Below, piece by piece: positions 8,824-18,807 of a stretch of DNA of 64,000 nucleotides. The stretch lies in assembly GCF_007992115.1 (NCBI RefSeq), contig NZ_BJZQ01000001.1:372001-436000 (forward strand), written 5' to 3'. Every line of letters begins with the position of its first letter. Within the stretch, counting starts at the first letter, position 1. Source of the stretch: Aeromicrobium flavum (GTDB taxonomy: Bacteria; Actinomycetota; Actinomycetes; Propionibacteriales; Nocardioidaceae). Position numbers and translations under genes: made by a program. The notes under the pieces are model-generated. The model did not search any database and was not told where the DNA came from. It saw only the letters and a program-made list of their open reading frames with translations.

Positions 8824-9219
8824 ATGTGGGAGATCTTGGGCTCGTGGCCGTGCGTCGTCGTCGTCTTCGCCGTCGGTGCCGCGGCACTGGCCCGAGCCGC
8901 ACGGAGGTCACGTCGCGCCCTCATCGCTGTCGCAGTGCTCGTGGCGGCGACGATCGGGGCGTGGCTCGCGACAGCGACGCCGCTGACGATCGACGGCACG
9001 ACGTGCAACAACCGCGCCACCCCCTACGGCGTGAACCACATCGAACTCGACGCCTACTCGGCCAAGCAGCTGCGTGAGTCCGGCGTCCAGGTGGACCGGT
9101 ACGAGTGCCGCGATGCGTTGAGGACCCGGTACCTGCTGGCAGGTGCCGGTTACCTCGTGCTGACGCTGGGCGGAGCCGTCCTGGTCGCTCGCCGCCCGAG
9201 GGTGGCGGCGCGCGACTAG
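8824..9219 (+). CDS. Hypothetical membrane protein with a Cys-containing extracytoplasmic loop
   Basis: A 131-residue protein with three likely membrane helices: about residues 8-24, 33-50 and 103-121. The loop between the second and third (about 51-102) holds two cysteines, in [11 protein letters not shown] and [11 protein letters not shown], which could form a disulfide outside the cell. The C-terminal tail is short and arginine-rich. No family is recognised. It stands alone between the aspS operon and rarA, 38 bp after the DinB-like gene, and has its own weak -10 signal. Confidence 0.65.
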   Translation: MWEILGSWPCVVVVFAVGAAALARAARRSRRALIAVAVLVAATIGAWLATATPLTIDGTTCNNRATPYGVNHIELDAYSAKQLRESGVQVDRYECRDALRTRYLLAGAGYLVLTLGGAVLVARRPRVAARD

Positions 9220-9222
9220 GCT
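9217..9222 (+). promoter_or_regulatory. Probable -10 hexamer of a leaderless promoter for rarA
   Basis: TAGGCT ends 7 nt before ATG 9230 and begins inside the stop codon of the preceding gene (TAG at 9217-9219). No Shine-Dalgarno precedes rarA. Confidence 0.6.
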
Positions 9223-9229
9223 GGTCCTC

Positions 9230-10594
9230 ATGGCTGACGGACTGTTCGATCTTCCGGATCAGGCGCCGTCGGACCCGCGGCGCGACTCGAGTGGCTCCCT
9301 TGCGGGCAACGTCCACTCGAGCGCGCCGCTGGCCGTGCGGATGCGGCCGCAGTCGCTCGACGAGCTGGTGGGCCAGCAGCACCTGCTGGCGCCCGGGTCG
9401 CCGCTGCGCCGGATGATCGAGGGCAACGCGCCCCTGACGGTTCTGCTCTGGGGGCCTCCGGGCACCGGCAAGACGACGCTGGCCAGCCTGATCAGCCGCC
9501 AGACCGACCGCCGCTTCGTGGAGGTGTCGGCCGTCAGCGCCGGCGTCAAGGAGGTCCGCGAGGTCATCGCCGGTGCTCGCCAGGCGCTGTCGCGCGGCAA
9601 AGAGACCGTCCTGTTCGTGGACGAGGTCCACCGCTTCAGCAAGGCCCAGCAGGACGCCCTGCTGCCCGGTGTCGAGAACCGCTGGGTCAGCCTCGTCGCG
9701 GCCACCACCGAGAACCCGCACTTCAGCGTGATCTCGCCGCTGCTGAGCCGCTCGCTGCTGCTGACCCTGCAGCCGCTCACCGACGACGACATCGCCGTCC
9801 TGCTCGACCGGGCCGTCGCCGACGAGCGCGGCTTCGACGGTGAGCTCAAGATCGCCGACGACGCCCGCGACCACCTCGTGCGGCTGGCGGGTGGCGACGG
9901 CAGGCGCGGCCTGACGTACCTGGAGGCCGCTGCCGGTGCCGCGACCGATCAGGGCCACGACGAGATCACGCTCGACGACGCGGCGCTCGCGGTCGACAAG
10001 GCCGCCGTGCGGTACGACCGCCAGGGCGACCAGCACTACGACGTCACGAGCGCGTTCATCAAGTCGATCCGCGGGTCCGACGTGGACGCCGCGCTGCACT
10101 ACCTGGCCCGGATGATCGAGGCGGGGGAGGACCCGCGCTTCATCGCCCGTCGGCTGATGATCCATGCCAGTGAGGACATCGGCATGGCCGACCCCACTGC
10201 GCTGCCGATGGCCACGGCGACCGCGCAGGCCGTCGCGATGATCGGCTTTCCCGAGGCGCGCATCCCGCTCGCCCAGGCGGTCATCCACCTCGCGACGGCG
10301 CCGAAGTCCAACGCCGTCATCCGCGCGATCGACGCGGCGATGGCCGACGTCCGGGCCGGCAAGGTCGGCGCCGTGCCGCCCGCACTGCGTGACGCGCACT
10401 ACTCCGGGGCCAAGAAGCTGGGCCACGGTCACGACTACGTGTACCCCCACGACGACACCCGTGGCGTGGTGCCGCAGCAGTACGCGCCGGACGACGTGGA
10501 CGGGGCGGACTACTACCGGCCCGGGCCCCATGGGGCCGAAGGGGCCATCGCCGAGCGACTCGCCCGAATCCGCGCGATCGTCCGAGACCGGTAA
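9230..10594 (+). CDS. rarA: Replication-associated recombination protein A (RarA/MgsA AAA+ ATPase)
   Basis: A 454-residue clamp-loader-like AAA+ ATPase that acts at stalled replication forks. Walker A is GPPGTGKTT at residues 75-83, Walker B is LFVDEVHRF, sensor 1 lies in [10 protein letters not shown], and an arginine finger follows in [10 protein letters not shown]. The C-terminal tetramerisation region contains the family signature [10 protein letters not shown]-like stretch (here [11 protein letters not shown]) and [11 protein letters not shown]. Length and order are normal. The gene has its own leaderless-type start at ATG 9230. Its TAA stop forms part of the next gene's -10 hexamer. Confidence 0.95.
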   Translation: MADGLFDLPDQAPSDPRRDSSGSLAGNVHSSAPLAVRMRPQSLDELVGQQHLLAPGSPLRRMIEGNAPLTVLLWGPPGTGKTTLASLISRQTDRRFVEVSAVSAGVKEVREVIAGARQALSRGKETVLFVDEVHRFSKAQQDALLPGVENRWVSLVAATTENPHFSVISPLLSRSLLLTLQPLTDDDIAVLLDRAVADERGFDGELKIADDARDHLVRLAGGDGRRGLTYLEAAAGAATDQGHDEITLDDAALAVDKAAVRYDRQGDQHYDVTSAFIKSIRGSDVDAALHYLARMIEAGEDPRFIARRLMIHASEDIGMADPTALPMATATAQAVAMIGFPEARIPLAQAVIHLATAPKSNAVIRAIDAAMADVRAGKVGAVPPALRDAHYSGAKKLGHGHDYVYPHDDTRGVVPQQYAPDDVDGADYYRPGPHGAEGAIAERLARIRAIVRDR

Positions 10595-10597
10595 TCT
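10592..10597 (+). promoter_or_regulatory. Probable -10 hexamer nested on the rarA stop codon
   Basis: TAATCT uses the rarA TAA stop as its first three bases and ends 6 nt before ATG 10604. A transcript starting there would be leaderless for the following gene and could extend into alaS. Confidence 0.5.
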
Positions 10598-10603
10598 CGT
10601 TCC

Positions 10604-11086
10604 ATGTCCGTGCAGCTGCTGATCCTCGTCGCCACGGCCGTGCTGGCCGTCGTGGCGGTCGGCGCTGCCGTGATCGCCGTGCTCGCCCTCCGCCGACTGC
10701 GGGCGCTGCACCACGCCGCGCCCCCGGAGCCCGCTGAGTTGCACGTTGCGCCCGTCGAGGACGGCGTGTCGCTGGTGGAACGTGAAACTCAGCGGGAAGT
10801 GCAGCCGCCCGCCGAGGTCGTCCGCGTCGTCGAGGGTCGCGTGATCGTGCAGCCCACCCACGACCAGTTGGTGGCGGCCTCGATGACGCGCCCCAGCGTG
10901 CGGCTGAGCATCTTCGCCGCGGGCCTGGCCCATGCGCTGCGCCCCGAGAGCCGCGACCGGATCACCGCGCTGATGCGCCGCGAGTACCGCGCCCGCAAGC
11001 GGGCCCGCCAGCGCGCTGCCAAGGCCGCCGCCCGGGCCACGAACGACCCGCCGCCCGCGTCGGGCCGCGGCTGGGTGGGTTCGTGA
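10604..11086 (+). CDS. Single-pass membrane protein upstream of alaS (DUF948-position protein)
   Basis: A 160-residue protein with one N-terminal membrane helix (about residues 4-28), a proline- and glutamate-rich linker, a conserved-looking middle ([19 protein letters not shown]), and a very basic Arg/Lys/Ala tail (about 125-150). In other actinobacteria this place before alaS holds a DUF948-type membrane protein. The topology matches, but I cannot confirm sequence homology. The basic tail is probably cytoplasmic and may contact nucleic acid or membrane lipid. Its stop overlaps the next gene (GTGA). Confidence 0.65.
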   Translation: MSVQLLILVATAVLAVVAVGAAVIAVLALRRLRALHHAAPPEPAELHVAPVEDGVSLVERETQREVQPPAEVVRVVEGRVIVQPTHDQLVAASMTRPSVRLSIFAAGLAHALRPESRDRITALMRREYRARKRARQRAAKAAARATNDPPPASGRGWVGS

Positions 11087-11358
11087 GCGCCCGCCTCGTG
11101 TGGTTCGTCGCCGGCACGGCCGCCGGCGTCTACGGGAGCGTCAAGGCCAAGCGCGCCGCCTACCGCGCCTCCATGCCCGGCCTCATCGACCAGGCAGCCG
11201 CGCTCGGCACCGGCGTCCGCGCCTTCCGCGCCGAGCTCGCCGAGGGCAAGCACAGCAAGGAGCACCAGCTGCGCACGCACCTGCTGGCCTCCGACCCCGA
11301 TCTCCGGCTCGCCCTGCCCGAGCCCTCCGTCCCCTCCGAACCGAAGGAACTTCCCTGA
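11083..11358 (+). CDS. Small DUF6167-like protein upstream of alaS
   Basis: A 91-residue protein with a hydrophobic N-terminus ([20 protein letters not shown]) that could be a membrane anchor, followed by a helical charged segment and a proline-rich end. The start and gene position correspond to the short DUF6167 proteins that precede alaS in actinobacteria. The GTG at 11083 overlaps the previous stop, and the TGA shares its A with the alaS ATG (TGATG), so translation is probably coupled into alaS. Function is unknown. Confidence 0.65.
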   Translation: MSARLVWFVAGTAAGVYGSVKAKRAAYRASMPGLIDQAAALGTGVRAFRAELAEGKHSKEHQLRTHLLASDPDLRLALPEPSVPSEPKELP

Positions 11359-14015
11359 TGGAAACCGCTGAGATCCGGCGCCGATTTCTTTCCCACTTCG
11401 AGAACGCCGGCCACACGGTCGTGCCTTCGGCCCCGTTGCTGTTCGACGACCCGAACCTGTTGTTCGTCAACGCCGGCATGGTGCCGTTCAAGCCGTACTT
11501 CCTCGGCCAGGAGACGCCCCCGTTCGAGCGCGCCACGAGCGTGCAGAAGTGCGTGCGCACCCTCGACATCGAGGAGGTCGGCAAGACCACCCGGCACGGC
11601 ACGTTCTTCCAGATGAACGGCAACTTCAGCTTCGGTGACTACTTCAAGGAAGGTGCGATCACGCACGCCTGGGAGCTCATCACCGGCTCGGTCGACGACG
11701 GCGGCCTGGGGTTCGACCCCGAGAAGATCTGGGTCACCGTCCTGCACACCGACACCGAGTCGCGCGAGATCTGGCGCCGCGTCGCGGGCCTGCCCGACGA
11801 GCGGATCCAGAACCGCGGCCTGCTCGACAACTACTGGCACATGGGCGTGCCCGGCCCCGGTGGCCCGTGCTCGGAGATCTACGTCGACCGTGGCCCGGAG
11901 TACGGGCCCGACGGCGGCCCCGAGGCCGACGAGGACCGCTTCCTGGAGATCTGGAACCTGGTCTTCATGCAGGAGGAGATCACGAACGTGGTCGCCAAGG
12001 ACCAGTTCGACGTCGTCGGCCCCCTGCCGCACCAGAACATCGACACCGGCATGGGCCTGGAGCGCGTCGCCTACCTGCTGCAGGGCAAGGAGAACCTCTA
12101 CGAGATCGACGAGGTCTACCCGGTCATCGCCAAGGCCGCCGAGCTGAGCGGTCGCGCGTACGGCGCCGACCACGGCGACGACGTGCGCTTCCGCGTGATC
12201 GCCGACCACGTCCGCAGCGGCCTGATGCTGATCGGCGACGGCGTCACGCCCGGCAACGAGTCGCGCGGCTACGTGCTGCGCCGCCTGCTGCGCCGCGCCG
12301 TGCGCTCGATGCGCCTGCTGGGCTACGAGGATCCCGCGCTGCCCCAGCTGCTGCCGGTCAGCATGGAGCGGATGAAGGCGTCCTACCCCGAGCTCGAGAC
12401 CGACTTCGCGCGCATCAGCCAGATCGCCTACGCCGAGGAGGAGGCGTTCCGCCAGACGCTCGGCAAGGGCACGCAGATCTTCGACGTCGCCGCGGGCGAG
12501 ACCAAGCAGTCCGGCGGCACGGTGCTGAGCGGCGACCAGGCGTTCCAGCTGCACGACACCTACGGCTTCCCGATCGACCTGACGCTGGAGATGGCGCAGG
12601 AGCAGGGCCTGGAGGTGGACCAGGAGGGCTTCCGCGCGCTCATGGCCGAGCAGCGCAACCGCGCCAAGGCCGACGCCAAGGCGAAGAAGGGCGTGCACGC
12701 CGACACGACGGTCTACCGCGAGACCATCGACGCGTTCGGCCCCACCGACTGGGTCGCCTACACCAACCTCATCACCGAGTCGAAGGTGCTGGCGCTGCTC
12801 TCCGGCGGCGCGAGCGTCCCGGTCCTGTCCGAGGGCCAGGTCGGCGAGGTCGTCCTCGACCGCACGGGCTTCTACGCCGAGTCCGGCGGCCAGAACGCCG
12901 ACGCCGGCACCCTGCGCTGGGACGGTGGCCAGGCCGAGGTGCTCGACGTCCAGCGGCCCATCCGCGGACTCGTCGTCCACCAGGTGCGCATCCAGTCCGG
13001 CGAGCTGACGGCCGGTGCGGCCCTGTCGGCCGAGGTCGACCACGAGTGGCGCCTCGGCGCCCGCCAGGCGCACTCGGGCACGCACGTCGTGCACGCCGCG
13101 CTGCGCGAGGTGCTCGGCCCGACGGCGCTGCAGTCCGGCTCCTACAACCGGCCCGGCTACCTGCGCCTCGACTTCGGCTGGGGCGGCGCGCTCGACCCCG
13201 AGCAGCTGCACCAGGTCGAGCACGTCTCGAACCGGGCGCTGCGCGAGGACCTGCAGGTCTCGCAGCACTTCATGACGCTGCCCGAGGCCAAGGAGTTCGG
13301 CGCCCTGGCGCTGTTCGGCGAGAACTACGGCGAGGAGGTGCGCGTCATCGAGATCGGCGGCCCCTGGTCGCGCGAGCTCTGCGGCGGCACGCACGTCGAG
13401 CGCTCCAGCCAGATCGGCACGGTCGTGCTCACGTCGGACTCCTCGGTCGGTGCGGGCAACCGCCGCGTCGAGGCGCTCGTCGGCATCGAGGGCTTCGAGT
13501 ACCTCGCCCGCGAGCGCGACCTCGTGCAGCAGCTCACCGAGGTGCTGAAGACCAAGCCGGCCGACGTGCCCGCCCGGGTCCAGGACCTCGTCTCGCGCCT
13601 GAAGGCCACGGAGAAGGAGCTCGAGAAGCTCCGCACCGCCGAGCTGCAGGGCGCCGCGGGCGATCTCGCGCAGGCCGCCGAGGACGTCGACGGCGTCGCG
13701 TTCGTCGGCCACCGCGCCGAGGGCGTGGGCGGTGGCGACGTGCGCCAGCTCGCGCTAGACATCCGCGGCCGGCTCACCGATCGTCCGGCCGTGGTCGTCG
13801 TCATCGGCACGGCCGGCGACAAGCCATCGGCCGTCGTCGCGCTCAACCCGGCCGCGATCGACCGCGGCCTCTCGGCCCAGCAGCTCGTCGCGACGGTGGG
13901 GGAGCGGATCGGCGGTCGCGGTGGCGGCAAGGCCGACGTGGCCCAGGGCGGTGGCACCGACCTCGGTGGCATCGACCCGGCTTTCGCCGCCGTGCGGGAG
14001 GCCCTGCGCGGATGA
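11358..14015 (+). CDS. alaS: Alanyl-tRNA synthetase
   Basis: An 885-residue class II synthetase charging tRNA-Ala. The catalytic core begins [19 protein letters not shown] and contains [14 protein letters not shown] and [18 protein letters not shown]. The editing domain has the zinc ligands [12 protein letters not shown] and, further on, [11 protein letters not shown]-terminal C-Ala domain with a glycine-rich [15 protein letters not shown] segment closes the protein. Length is typical. The chosen ATG (11358) overlaps the preceding stop. The 3' end overlaps ruvX by ATGA, starting the cluster alaS–ruvX–mltG–aroE that is conserved in actinobacteria. Confidence 0.98.
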   Translation: METAEIRRRFLSHFENAGHTVVPSAPLLFDDPNLLFVNAGMVPFKPYFLGQETPPFERATSVQKCVRTLDIEEVGKTTRHGTFFQMNGNFSFGDYFKEGAITHAWELITGSVDDGGLGFDPEKIWVTVLHTDTESREIWRRVAGLPDERIQNRGLLDNYWHMGVPGPGGPCSEIYVDRGPEYGPDGGPEADEDRFLEIWNLVFMQEEITNVVAKDQFDVVGPLPHQNIDTGMGLERVAYLLQGKENLYEIDEVYPVIAKAAELSGRAYGADHGDDVRFRVIADHVRSGLMLIGDGVTPGNESRGYVLRRLLRRAVRSMRLLGYEDPALPQLLPVSMERMKASYPELETDFARISQIAYAEEEAFRQTLGKGTQIFDVAAGETKQSGGTVLSGDQAFQLHDTYGFPIDLTLEMAQEQGLEVDQEGFRALMAEQRNRAKADAKAKKGVHADTTVYRETIDAFGPTDWVAYTNLITESKVLALLSGGASVPVLSEGQVGEVVLDRTGFYAESGGQNADAGTLRWDGGQAEVLDVQRPIRGLVVHQVRIQSGELTAGAALSAEVDHEWRLGARQAHSGTHVVHAALREVLGPTALQSGSYNRPGYLRLDFGWGGALDPEQLHQVEHVSNRALREDLQVSQHFMTLPEAKEFGALALFGENYGEEVRVIEIGGPWSRELCGGTHVERSSQIGTVVLTSDSSVGAGNRRVEALVGIEGFEYLARERDLVQQLTEVLKTKPADVPARVQDLVSRLKATEKELEKLRTAELQGAAGDLAQAAEDVDGVAFVGHRAEGVGGGDVRQLALDIRGRLTDRPAVVVVIGTAGDKPSAVVALNPAAIDRGLSAQQLVATVGERIGGRGGGKADVAQGGGTDLGGIDPAFAAVREALRG

Positions 14016-14503
14016 CGTGGCGCAGGGGCCGTCGGCTGGGGGTCGACGTGGGCGACGCCCGGATCGGTGTCGCGTCGTGCGACCCGGACGGGCTGATCGC
14101 CACCCCGGTCGAGACCGTCGCCGCCGGACCGCAGGCCATCGCTCGCCTCGTCGCGCTGGCGCAGGAGTACGAGGTGCTCGAGGTCGTCGCGGGCCTGCCG
14201 CTGGGGATGTCCGGTCGCGAGGGTCCCGCCGCGATCAAGGTGCGGGCGTTCGCCGGCGAGCTCGCGGTGGCGCTCGATGCTGCCATGCCGGGGGTTTCGG
14301 TACGGTTGATCGATGAACGACTCTCGACGGTGGCGGGCCAGGCCCAGCTGCACGCGAGTGGGCGCACGACGAAGTCCTCACGCGCGGTCATCGACCAGGC
14401 GGCCGCCGTGGTGATTCTGCAGTCGGCGATCGATGCCGAGAAGACGCGCGGAACCGCGCCCGGCGAGGTCGTCGACGTGACGAAGGGAACGACGCATGAG
14501 TGA
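14012..14503 (+). CDS. ruvX: Holliday-junction resolvase-like / pre-16S rRNA nuclease YqgF
   Basis: A 163-residue RNase H-fold protein of the YqgF family, which processes the 16S rRNA 5' end and was earlier proposed as a Holliday junction resolvase. The first catalytic aspartate lies in [13 protein letters not shown], a conserved Gly-Leu-Pro in [11 protein letters not shown], an acidic residue in [10 protein letters not shown], and the last Asp in [15 protein letters not shown]. It has the usual length plus a short tail. Start and stop overlap alaS and mltG, so it is translated within the alaS cluster. Confidence 0.93.
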   Translation: MTWRRGRRLGVDVGDARIGVASCDPDGLIATPVETVAAGPQAIARLVALAQEYEVLEVVAGLPLGMSGREGPAAIKVRAFAGELAVALDAAMPGVSVRLIDERLSTVAGQAQLHASGRTTKSSRAVIDQAAAVVILQSAIDAEKTRGTAPGEVVDVTKGTTHE

Positions 14504-15635
14504 CGGCGACGGCGGTCTGGAGATCCTCACCGGACCTGACGAGCCCCGACCCGCGGGCCCCGGCTCGCGACGCCGGGAGGAGCCGCCCCCGGCGAAGAAG
14601 AAGGGACTGCGCAACGTCCTGGCGCTGCTGGCGGTCATCGCGATCCTCATCGGCGGCTACGTCGTCGTCACGAAGGTGATGGACCGCATGGGCGGGGCCG
14701 AGGACTACTCCGGCTCCGGCACGGGCCAGGTCGAGGTGGCGATCCCGTCCGGCGCCAACGGCATCCAGATCGCCCGGCTGCTGGCCGAGGAGGACGTCGT
14801 CAAGTCGTCCGAGGCGTTCTACCAGCTGAGCCTCACCGACGCGCGGGCCCAGCAGATCCAGCCCGGCACGTACCGCCTGCGCCAGCAGATGTCGGCCGAG
14901 GCCGCGCTGACCGCCCTCGTCGACCCGTCGGCGCGGGTCCAGGCGAAGTTCACGGTGCCCGAGGGCGCGCGGGTGGGGCAGATCGTCGAGATCATCGCCA
15001 AGAACACCGAGCTCGACGCCAAGGACCTCGAGGCCGCCCTCGACGACCCCGCGTCCATCGGCCTGCCCGAGTTCGCCAACGGCAACCCCGAGGGCTACCT
15101 GTACCCCGAGACGTACTTCGTCGAGCCGGGCGAGGACGCCAAGGACGTGCTGACGCGGATGGTCGAGCAGACGCTCCGGGTCGCCAAGGACCTCGACATC
15201 GGCTCGCGCGCCCCGGCGCTCGGCCTGTCGGGCGAGGAGGTCCTCACCGTCGCCAGCATCCTCGAGTACGAGGGCCAGAAGCCCGAGGACTACGCCAAGA
15301 TCGCCCGCGTCCTCTACAACCGCATCGAGCAGGGGATGCCGCTGCAGCTGGACTCGACGGTGTCGTACGTCAGCGAGCGCAAGGGCGACGTCTGGACCAC
15401 GGCCGAGGAGCGCGCCAACCCGTCGCTCTACAACACGTACCAGCACGCCGGGCTGCCCCCGGGACCCATCGGCTCGCCGGGCGAGGCCTCGATCGAGGCG
15501 GCGCTCAACCCGGCCGAGGGCCCGTGGCTGTACTTCTTCGCGACGAAGGACGGCTCGGTGATCTACAACGAGGACTTCGGCAAGCACACGGCCGACTGCC
15601 AGGCGGAGTACGGCGCCGGCTCGTGTGGTGGCTGA
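14496..15635 (+). CDS. mltG: Endolytic murein transglycosylase MltG (YceG-like)
   Basis: A 379-residue membrane-anchored enzyme that cuts nascent glycan strands in peptidoglycan. The N-terminus is a cytoplasmic Pro/Arg-rich tail (1-35), then a membrane helix at about 38-56 (NVLALLAVIAILIGGYVVV) and a LysM-like domain (VEVAIPSGANGIQIARLL). The catalytic YceG domain contains the glutamate region ASILEYEGQ, followed by ARVLYNRIEQGMPLQLDST and LPPGPIGSPGEASIEAALNP, the family signature. The gene overlaps ruvX by 8 nt and aroE by 11 nt. Confidence 0.94.
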   Translation: MSDGDGGLEILTGPDEPRPAGPGSRRREEPPPAKKKGLRNVLALLAVIAILIGGYVVVTKVMDRMGGAEDYSGSGTGQVEVAIPSGANGIQIARLLAEEDVVKSSEAFYQLSLTDARAQQIQPGTYRLRQQMSAEAALTALVDPSARVQAKFTVPEGARVGQIVEIIAKNTELDAKDLEAALDDPASIGLPEFANGNPEGYLYPETYFVEPGEDAKDVLTRMVEQTLRVAKDLDIGSRAPALGLSGEEVLTVASILEYEGQKPEDYAKIARVLYNRIEQGMPLQLDSTVSYVSERKGDVWTTAEERANPSLYNTYQHAGLPPGPIGSPGEASIEAALNPAEGPWLYFFATKDGSVIYNEDFGKHTADCQAEYGAGSCGG

Positions 15636-16440
15636 GGTGAGGTGCGCCGTCCTCGGTTCCCCCATCGCCCACTCGCTGTCGCCGGCGATGCACCGGGCCG
15701 CCTACGGCGTGCTCGGGCTCGACTGGAGCTACGGCGCCTTCGACGTCCAGGACGGCGAGCTCACCGAGTTCGTCTCCGAGCACCGTGAGGGCTGGCGCGG
15801 CTACTCGGTCACCGCGCCGCTGAAGCGCGAGGCCGCGACGCTCGCGTCCGAGCGCGACGCCCACGTCGTGGCACTCGGGGTCGCCAACACCCTCGTCGCG
15901 ATCGACGGGGGTTGGTCGGCGGCCAACACCGACGTCCCCGGCGCCATGAACGCGCTGCGCGAGGTCGGCGTCGACAGGCTGAGCTCCGTGCGCATCCTCG
16001 GCGCGGGGGCCACCGCGGCCTCGGTGGCGCTGGCCTGCCAGCGCCTCGGCGCGCGCGAGATCGAGCTGCGGGTCCGCGACACCGACCGGGCGGCCACCAC
16101 CGCGCGCGCCGTCGAGAAGCTCGGCCTGTCGGTGTCGGTCGTGCCGTTGCAGCTCGACGTCACCGAGACCGTCGACCTGCTCGTGTCGACCGTGCCCGGA
16201 GCGGCATTGGCGGGGCACGAGCACGCCTACACCGGCACCGCGTCCGCCGTGTTCGACGTCGTCTACGACCCGTGGCCCACCACGCTGATGCGGTCGGCCC
16301 AGTCGGACGGCCGCGCCCTCGTCACCGGACTGGACCTGCTGGCCCACCAGGCGGTGCTGCAGGTCGCCCTGATGACCGGTGAGACGGTCGAGCCCGAGGT
16401 CCTGGTGACAGCGGCCATGGAGGCGCTCGCCAGCCGTTAG
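15625..16440 (+). CDS. aroE: Shikimate dehydrogenase
   Basis: A 271-residue NADP-dependent dehydrogenase reducing 3-dehydroshikimate to shikimate. The substrate domain shows SLSPAMHRAAY and the catalytic lysine in SVTAPLK; serine replaces the usual Asn of NVTxPxK, a change common in actinobacterial AroE. Asn and Asp ligands are in VANTLV and ANTDVPG. The dinucleotide loop is LGAGATAAS. I take GTG 15625, which overlaps mltG; GTG codons 3 and 12 nt downstream are alternatives. It begins the shikimate genes that continue after the prepilin peptidase. Confidence 0.94.
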   Translation: MVAEVRCAVLGSPIAHSLSPAMHRAAYGVLGLDWSYGAFDVQDGELTEFVSEHREGWRGYSVTAPLKREAATLASERDAHVVALGVANTLVAIDGGWSAANTDVPGAMNALREVGVDRLSSVRILGAGATAASVALACQRLGAREIELRVRDTDRAATTARAVEKLGLSVSVVPLQLDVTETVDLLVSTVPGAALAGHEHAYTGTASAVFDVVYDPWPTTLMRSAQSDGRALVTGLDLLAHQAVLQVALMTGETVEPEVLVTAAMEALASR

Positions 16441-16441
16441 G

Positions 16442-17107
16442 GTGCACCTCGTGTCGATCCTCGTGAGTGCGCTGCTGGCCGGGCTGCTGGCCGCGGTGTC
16501 GCCGCTGCTGCTGTCCCGGCTGCCCGAGCCCACCGCTGAGCCCGAGCCGGACATGCCGGTCAAGATCCCGTACGTCGAGCTCGGCGCCGTGCCTCGGCTG
16601 GGCCTCTGGCTCGCCCTGCCGGCGGCCGTCCTGGGTGCGGTCGCCGCCGCCACGATCACCGAGCCGAGGCTGCTGCCGGTCTGGATCCCGATCGCCGCCG
16701 CGACCCCGGTGCTGGCGTGGGTCGACTGGAAGGTGCACCTGCTGCCGTACCTGATCGTCGCGCCGCTGTACGTCCTGTCGTGGCTGCTGATCGGCGTCAG
16801 CGCGCTGTGGATGCAGGACGCGTCGGTGCTGCTGCACGCGCTCTACGGCAACCTCGGGGTGTTCGGCTTCTACTTCGTGCTGGGCCTGCTCGGCCCCATG
16901 GGCTACGGCGACATCCGGCTGTCGGCGGTGGTGGGCGTGGGCCTCGGTCCGCTCGGCTTCATCGCCACGTTCTACGGCCTGTTCTTCGGTCTCGTCATCG
17001 GCGCGATCGCCGGTCTGGTGCTCGTCCGTGGCCGTCTCGGCAACCAGACGCCGATCGCGTTCGGTCCATACCTGCTGCTCGGTGCGTTCGCGGCTCTGTG
17101 GGTCTGA
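16442..17107 (+). CDS. A24-type prepilin peptidase-like integral membrane protease
   Basis: A 221-residue polytopic membrane protein with about six to seven hydrophobic helices. The two catalytic aspartates of the A24 (TadV/PilD) family are visible: D95 in VDWKVHLLP and D157 in GYGDIRLS, the GxGD motif. It lacks the N-terminal zinc-binding methylase domain of PilD, so it is a peptidase-only form. No pilin genes are in the window, so its substrates are elsewhere. The gene begins 1 bp after aroE and ends 12 bp before aroC; this insertion inside the aro cluster is shared by other actinobacteria. Confidence 0.88.
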   Translation: MHLVSILVSALLAGLLAAVSPLLLSRLPEPTAEPEPDMPVKIPYVELGAVPRLGLWLALPAAVLGAVAAATITEPRLLPVWIPIAAATPVLAWVDWKVHLLPYLIVAPLYVLSWLLIGVSALWMQDASVLLHALYGNLGVFGFYFVLGLLGPMGYGDIRLSAVVGVGLGPLGFIATFYGLFFGLVIGAIAGLVLVRGRLGNQTPIAFGPYLLLGAFAALWV

Positions 17108-17113
17108 GAGAAT
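17108..17113 (+). promoter_or_regulatory. Possible -10 hexamer (GAGAAT) of a leaderless start for aroC
   Basis: GAGAAT ends 6 nt before ATG 17120 without a Shine-Dalgarno. It matches TANNNT at positions 2 and 6 only. Confidence 0.4.
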
Positions 17114-17119
17114 CGCCCC

Positions 17120-18298
17120 ATGCTTCGTTGGTTGACTGCCGGTGAGTCACACGGCCCCGCACTCGTCGCGACCCTCGATGGCCTTCCGGCCGGGGTCGAG
17201 GTGACGAGCAAGGAGATCCAGGCCGCCCTGGCGCGCCGCCGTCTCGGCTACGGCCGCGGCGCGCGCATGGCCTTCGAGGCCGACGAGCTGGAGATCATCG
17301 GCGGCATCCGCCACGGCCGCACGCTCGGCAGCCCGATCGCGATGCGCATCGGCAACAGCGAGTGGCCCAAGTGGGACCAGGTGATGTCGGCCGACCCGGT
17401 CGACCCCGAGACCCTCGCCGGGCTCAAGCGCAACGCGCCGCTGACGCGTCCGCGCCCGGGCCACGCCGACCTGGCCGGCATGCAGAAGTTCGACTTCGAC
17501 GAGGCCCGCCCGATCCTCGAGCGCGCCAGCGCCCGCGAGACGGCCGCCCGCGTCGCCCTGGGTGAGATCGCCGCCCAGTTCATCGCCCAGACCACCGGCG
17601 CGACGATCGTCAGCCACGTCGTCGAGCTGGGCACGGTCAAGGCGCCCGCGGGCGTCCTGCCGAGCCATGCCGACGTCGAGCGCCTCGACGCCGACCCGCT
17701 GCGCTGCTTCGATCCCGATGCCTCCGCCGCGATGGTGGCCGAGGTCGACGCCGCCCACAAGGACGGGGACACCCTCGGCGGTGTCGTCGAGGTCATCGTC
17801 GAGGGCCTGCCGCCGGGTCTGGGCTCGCACACGCAGTGGGACCGCCGGCTCGACAGCCGCCTGGCCGCCGCGCTCATGGGCATCCAGGCGATCAAGGGCG
17901 TCGAGCTCGGCGACGGCTTCGAGCTGGCGCGGACGCGCGGCTCGCTGGCGCACGACGAGATCGTCCCCACGCCCGAGGGCATCCGTCGCGTCTCGGGTCG
18001 CGCCGGCGGCACCGAGGGCGGCATGACGACGGGCGAGCTGCTGCGCGTGCGTGCGGCCATGAAGCCCATCGCCACCGTGCCGCGGGCCCTGCGCACGATC
18101 GACGTCCAGACCGGCGAGGAGACCCGCGCGCACCACCAGCGCTCCGACGTCTGCGCCGTCCCGGCCGCCGGCATCGTCGCCGAGGCCATGGTCGCGCTCG
18201 TGGTCGCCGACGCGCTGCTGGAGAAGTTCGGCGGCGACTCCGTCGGAGAGACGGCACGCAACGTGCGCACCTACCTCGAGAACCTGAGCTACCGGTGA
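17120..18298 (+). CDS. aroC: Chorismate synthase
   Basis: A 392-residue FMN-dependent enzyme converting EPSP to chorismate, the branch point to aromatic amino acids and folate. Signature stretches are [18 protein letters not shown] near the N-terminus, [25 protein letters not shown] and the C-terminal [16 protein letters not shown]. Length is standard. The gene is followed by aroK with a GTGA overlap and then aroB, so the three are one translational unit. aroA, aroD/aroQ and aroG are not in the window. Confidence 0.97.
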   Translation: MLRWLTAGESHGPALVATLDGLPAGVEVTSKEIQAALARRRLGYGRGARMAFEADELEIIGGIRHGRTLGSPIAMRIGNSEWPKWDQVMSADPVDPETLAGLKRNAPLTRPRPGHADLAGMQKFDFDEARPILERASARETAARVALGEIAAQFIAQTTGATIVSHVVELGTVKAPAGVLPSHADVERLDADPLRCFDPDASAAMVAEVDAAHKDGDTLGGVVEVIVEGLPPGLGSHTQWDRRLDSRLAAALMGIQAIKGVELGDGFELARTRGSLAHDEIVPTPEGIRRVSGRAGGTEGGMTTGELLRVRAAMKPIATVPRALRTIDVQTGEETRAHHQRSDVCAVPAAGIVAEAMVALVVADALLEKFGGDSVGETARNVRTYLENLSYR

Positions 18299-18807
18299 CC
18301 TCGACCCGGCCGGTCGTGGTGGTCGTGGGTCCGCCCGGGTCCGGCAAGACCACCGTCGCCGAGCTGCTCGCGGCCCGGCTGGGCGTCGCGGTCCGCGACA
18401 CCGACCAGGACGTCGAGGCCGCCGAGGGGGAGTCGATCCAGGACATCTTCGTCGGCCGCGGCGAACCCGTCTTCCGCGAGCTGGAGGCAGCCGCGGTGGC
18501 CGAGGCGCTGAGCACCCACGACGGAGTGCTGGCGCTCGGGGGAGGGGCCGTCATCGACGAGCGCACCCGCGCCCTGCTGGCCGACCACACGGTCGCGCAC
18601 CTGGACGTCAGCCTGGCCGGCGCGGCGGCCCGCGTCGGCATGAACACCGGTCGCCCGTTGCTGATGGGCAACATCCGCGGCCAGCTCAAGAAACTCATGG
18701 ACGCCCGCCGACCGCTCTACCAGCAGGTCGCGACGTTCACGGTCGACACGAACGAGCTCACGCCCGACCAGGTCGCCGACCGGATCCTCGCGGAGATGGG
18801 CCGATGA
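18295..18807 (+). CDS. aroK: Shikimate kinase
   Basis: A 170-residue P-loop kinase that phosphorylates shikimate at the 3-OH. Walker A is GPPGSGKTT (residues 12-20). Substrate residues are the Asp pair region DTDQDVE, the Arg in [11 protein letters not shown], and the glycine-rich LALGGGAV. The lid arginine is in NTGRPLL. GTG 18295 overlaps the aroC stop, and the end overlaps the aroB start (ATGA), the usual aroC–aroK–aroB coupling. Confidence 0.95.
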   Translation: MTSTRPVVVVVGPPGSGKTTVAELLAARLGVAVRDTDQDVEAAEGESIQDIFVGRGEPVFRELEAAAVAEALSTHDGVLALGGGAVIDERTRALLADHTVAHLDVSLAGAAARVGMNTGRPLLMGNIRGQLKKLMDARRPLYQQVATFTVDTNELTPDQVADRILAEMGR

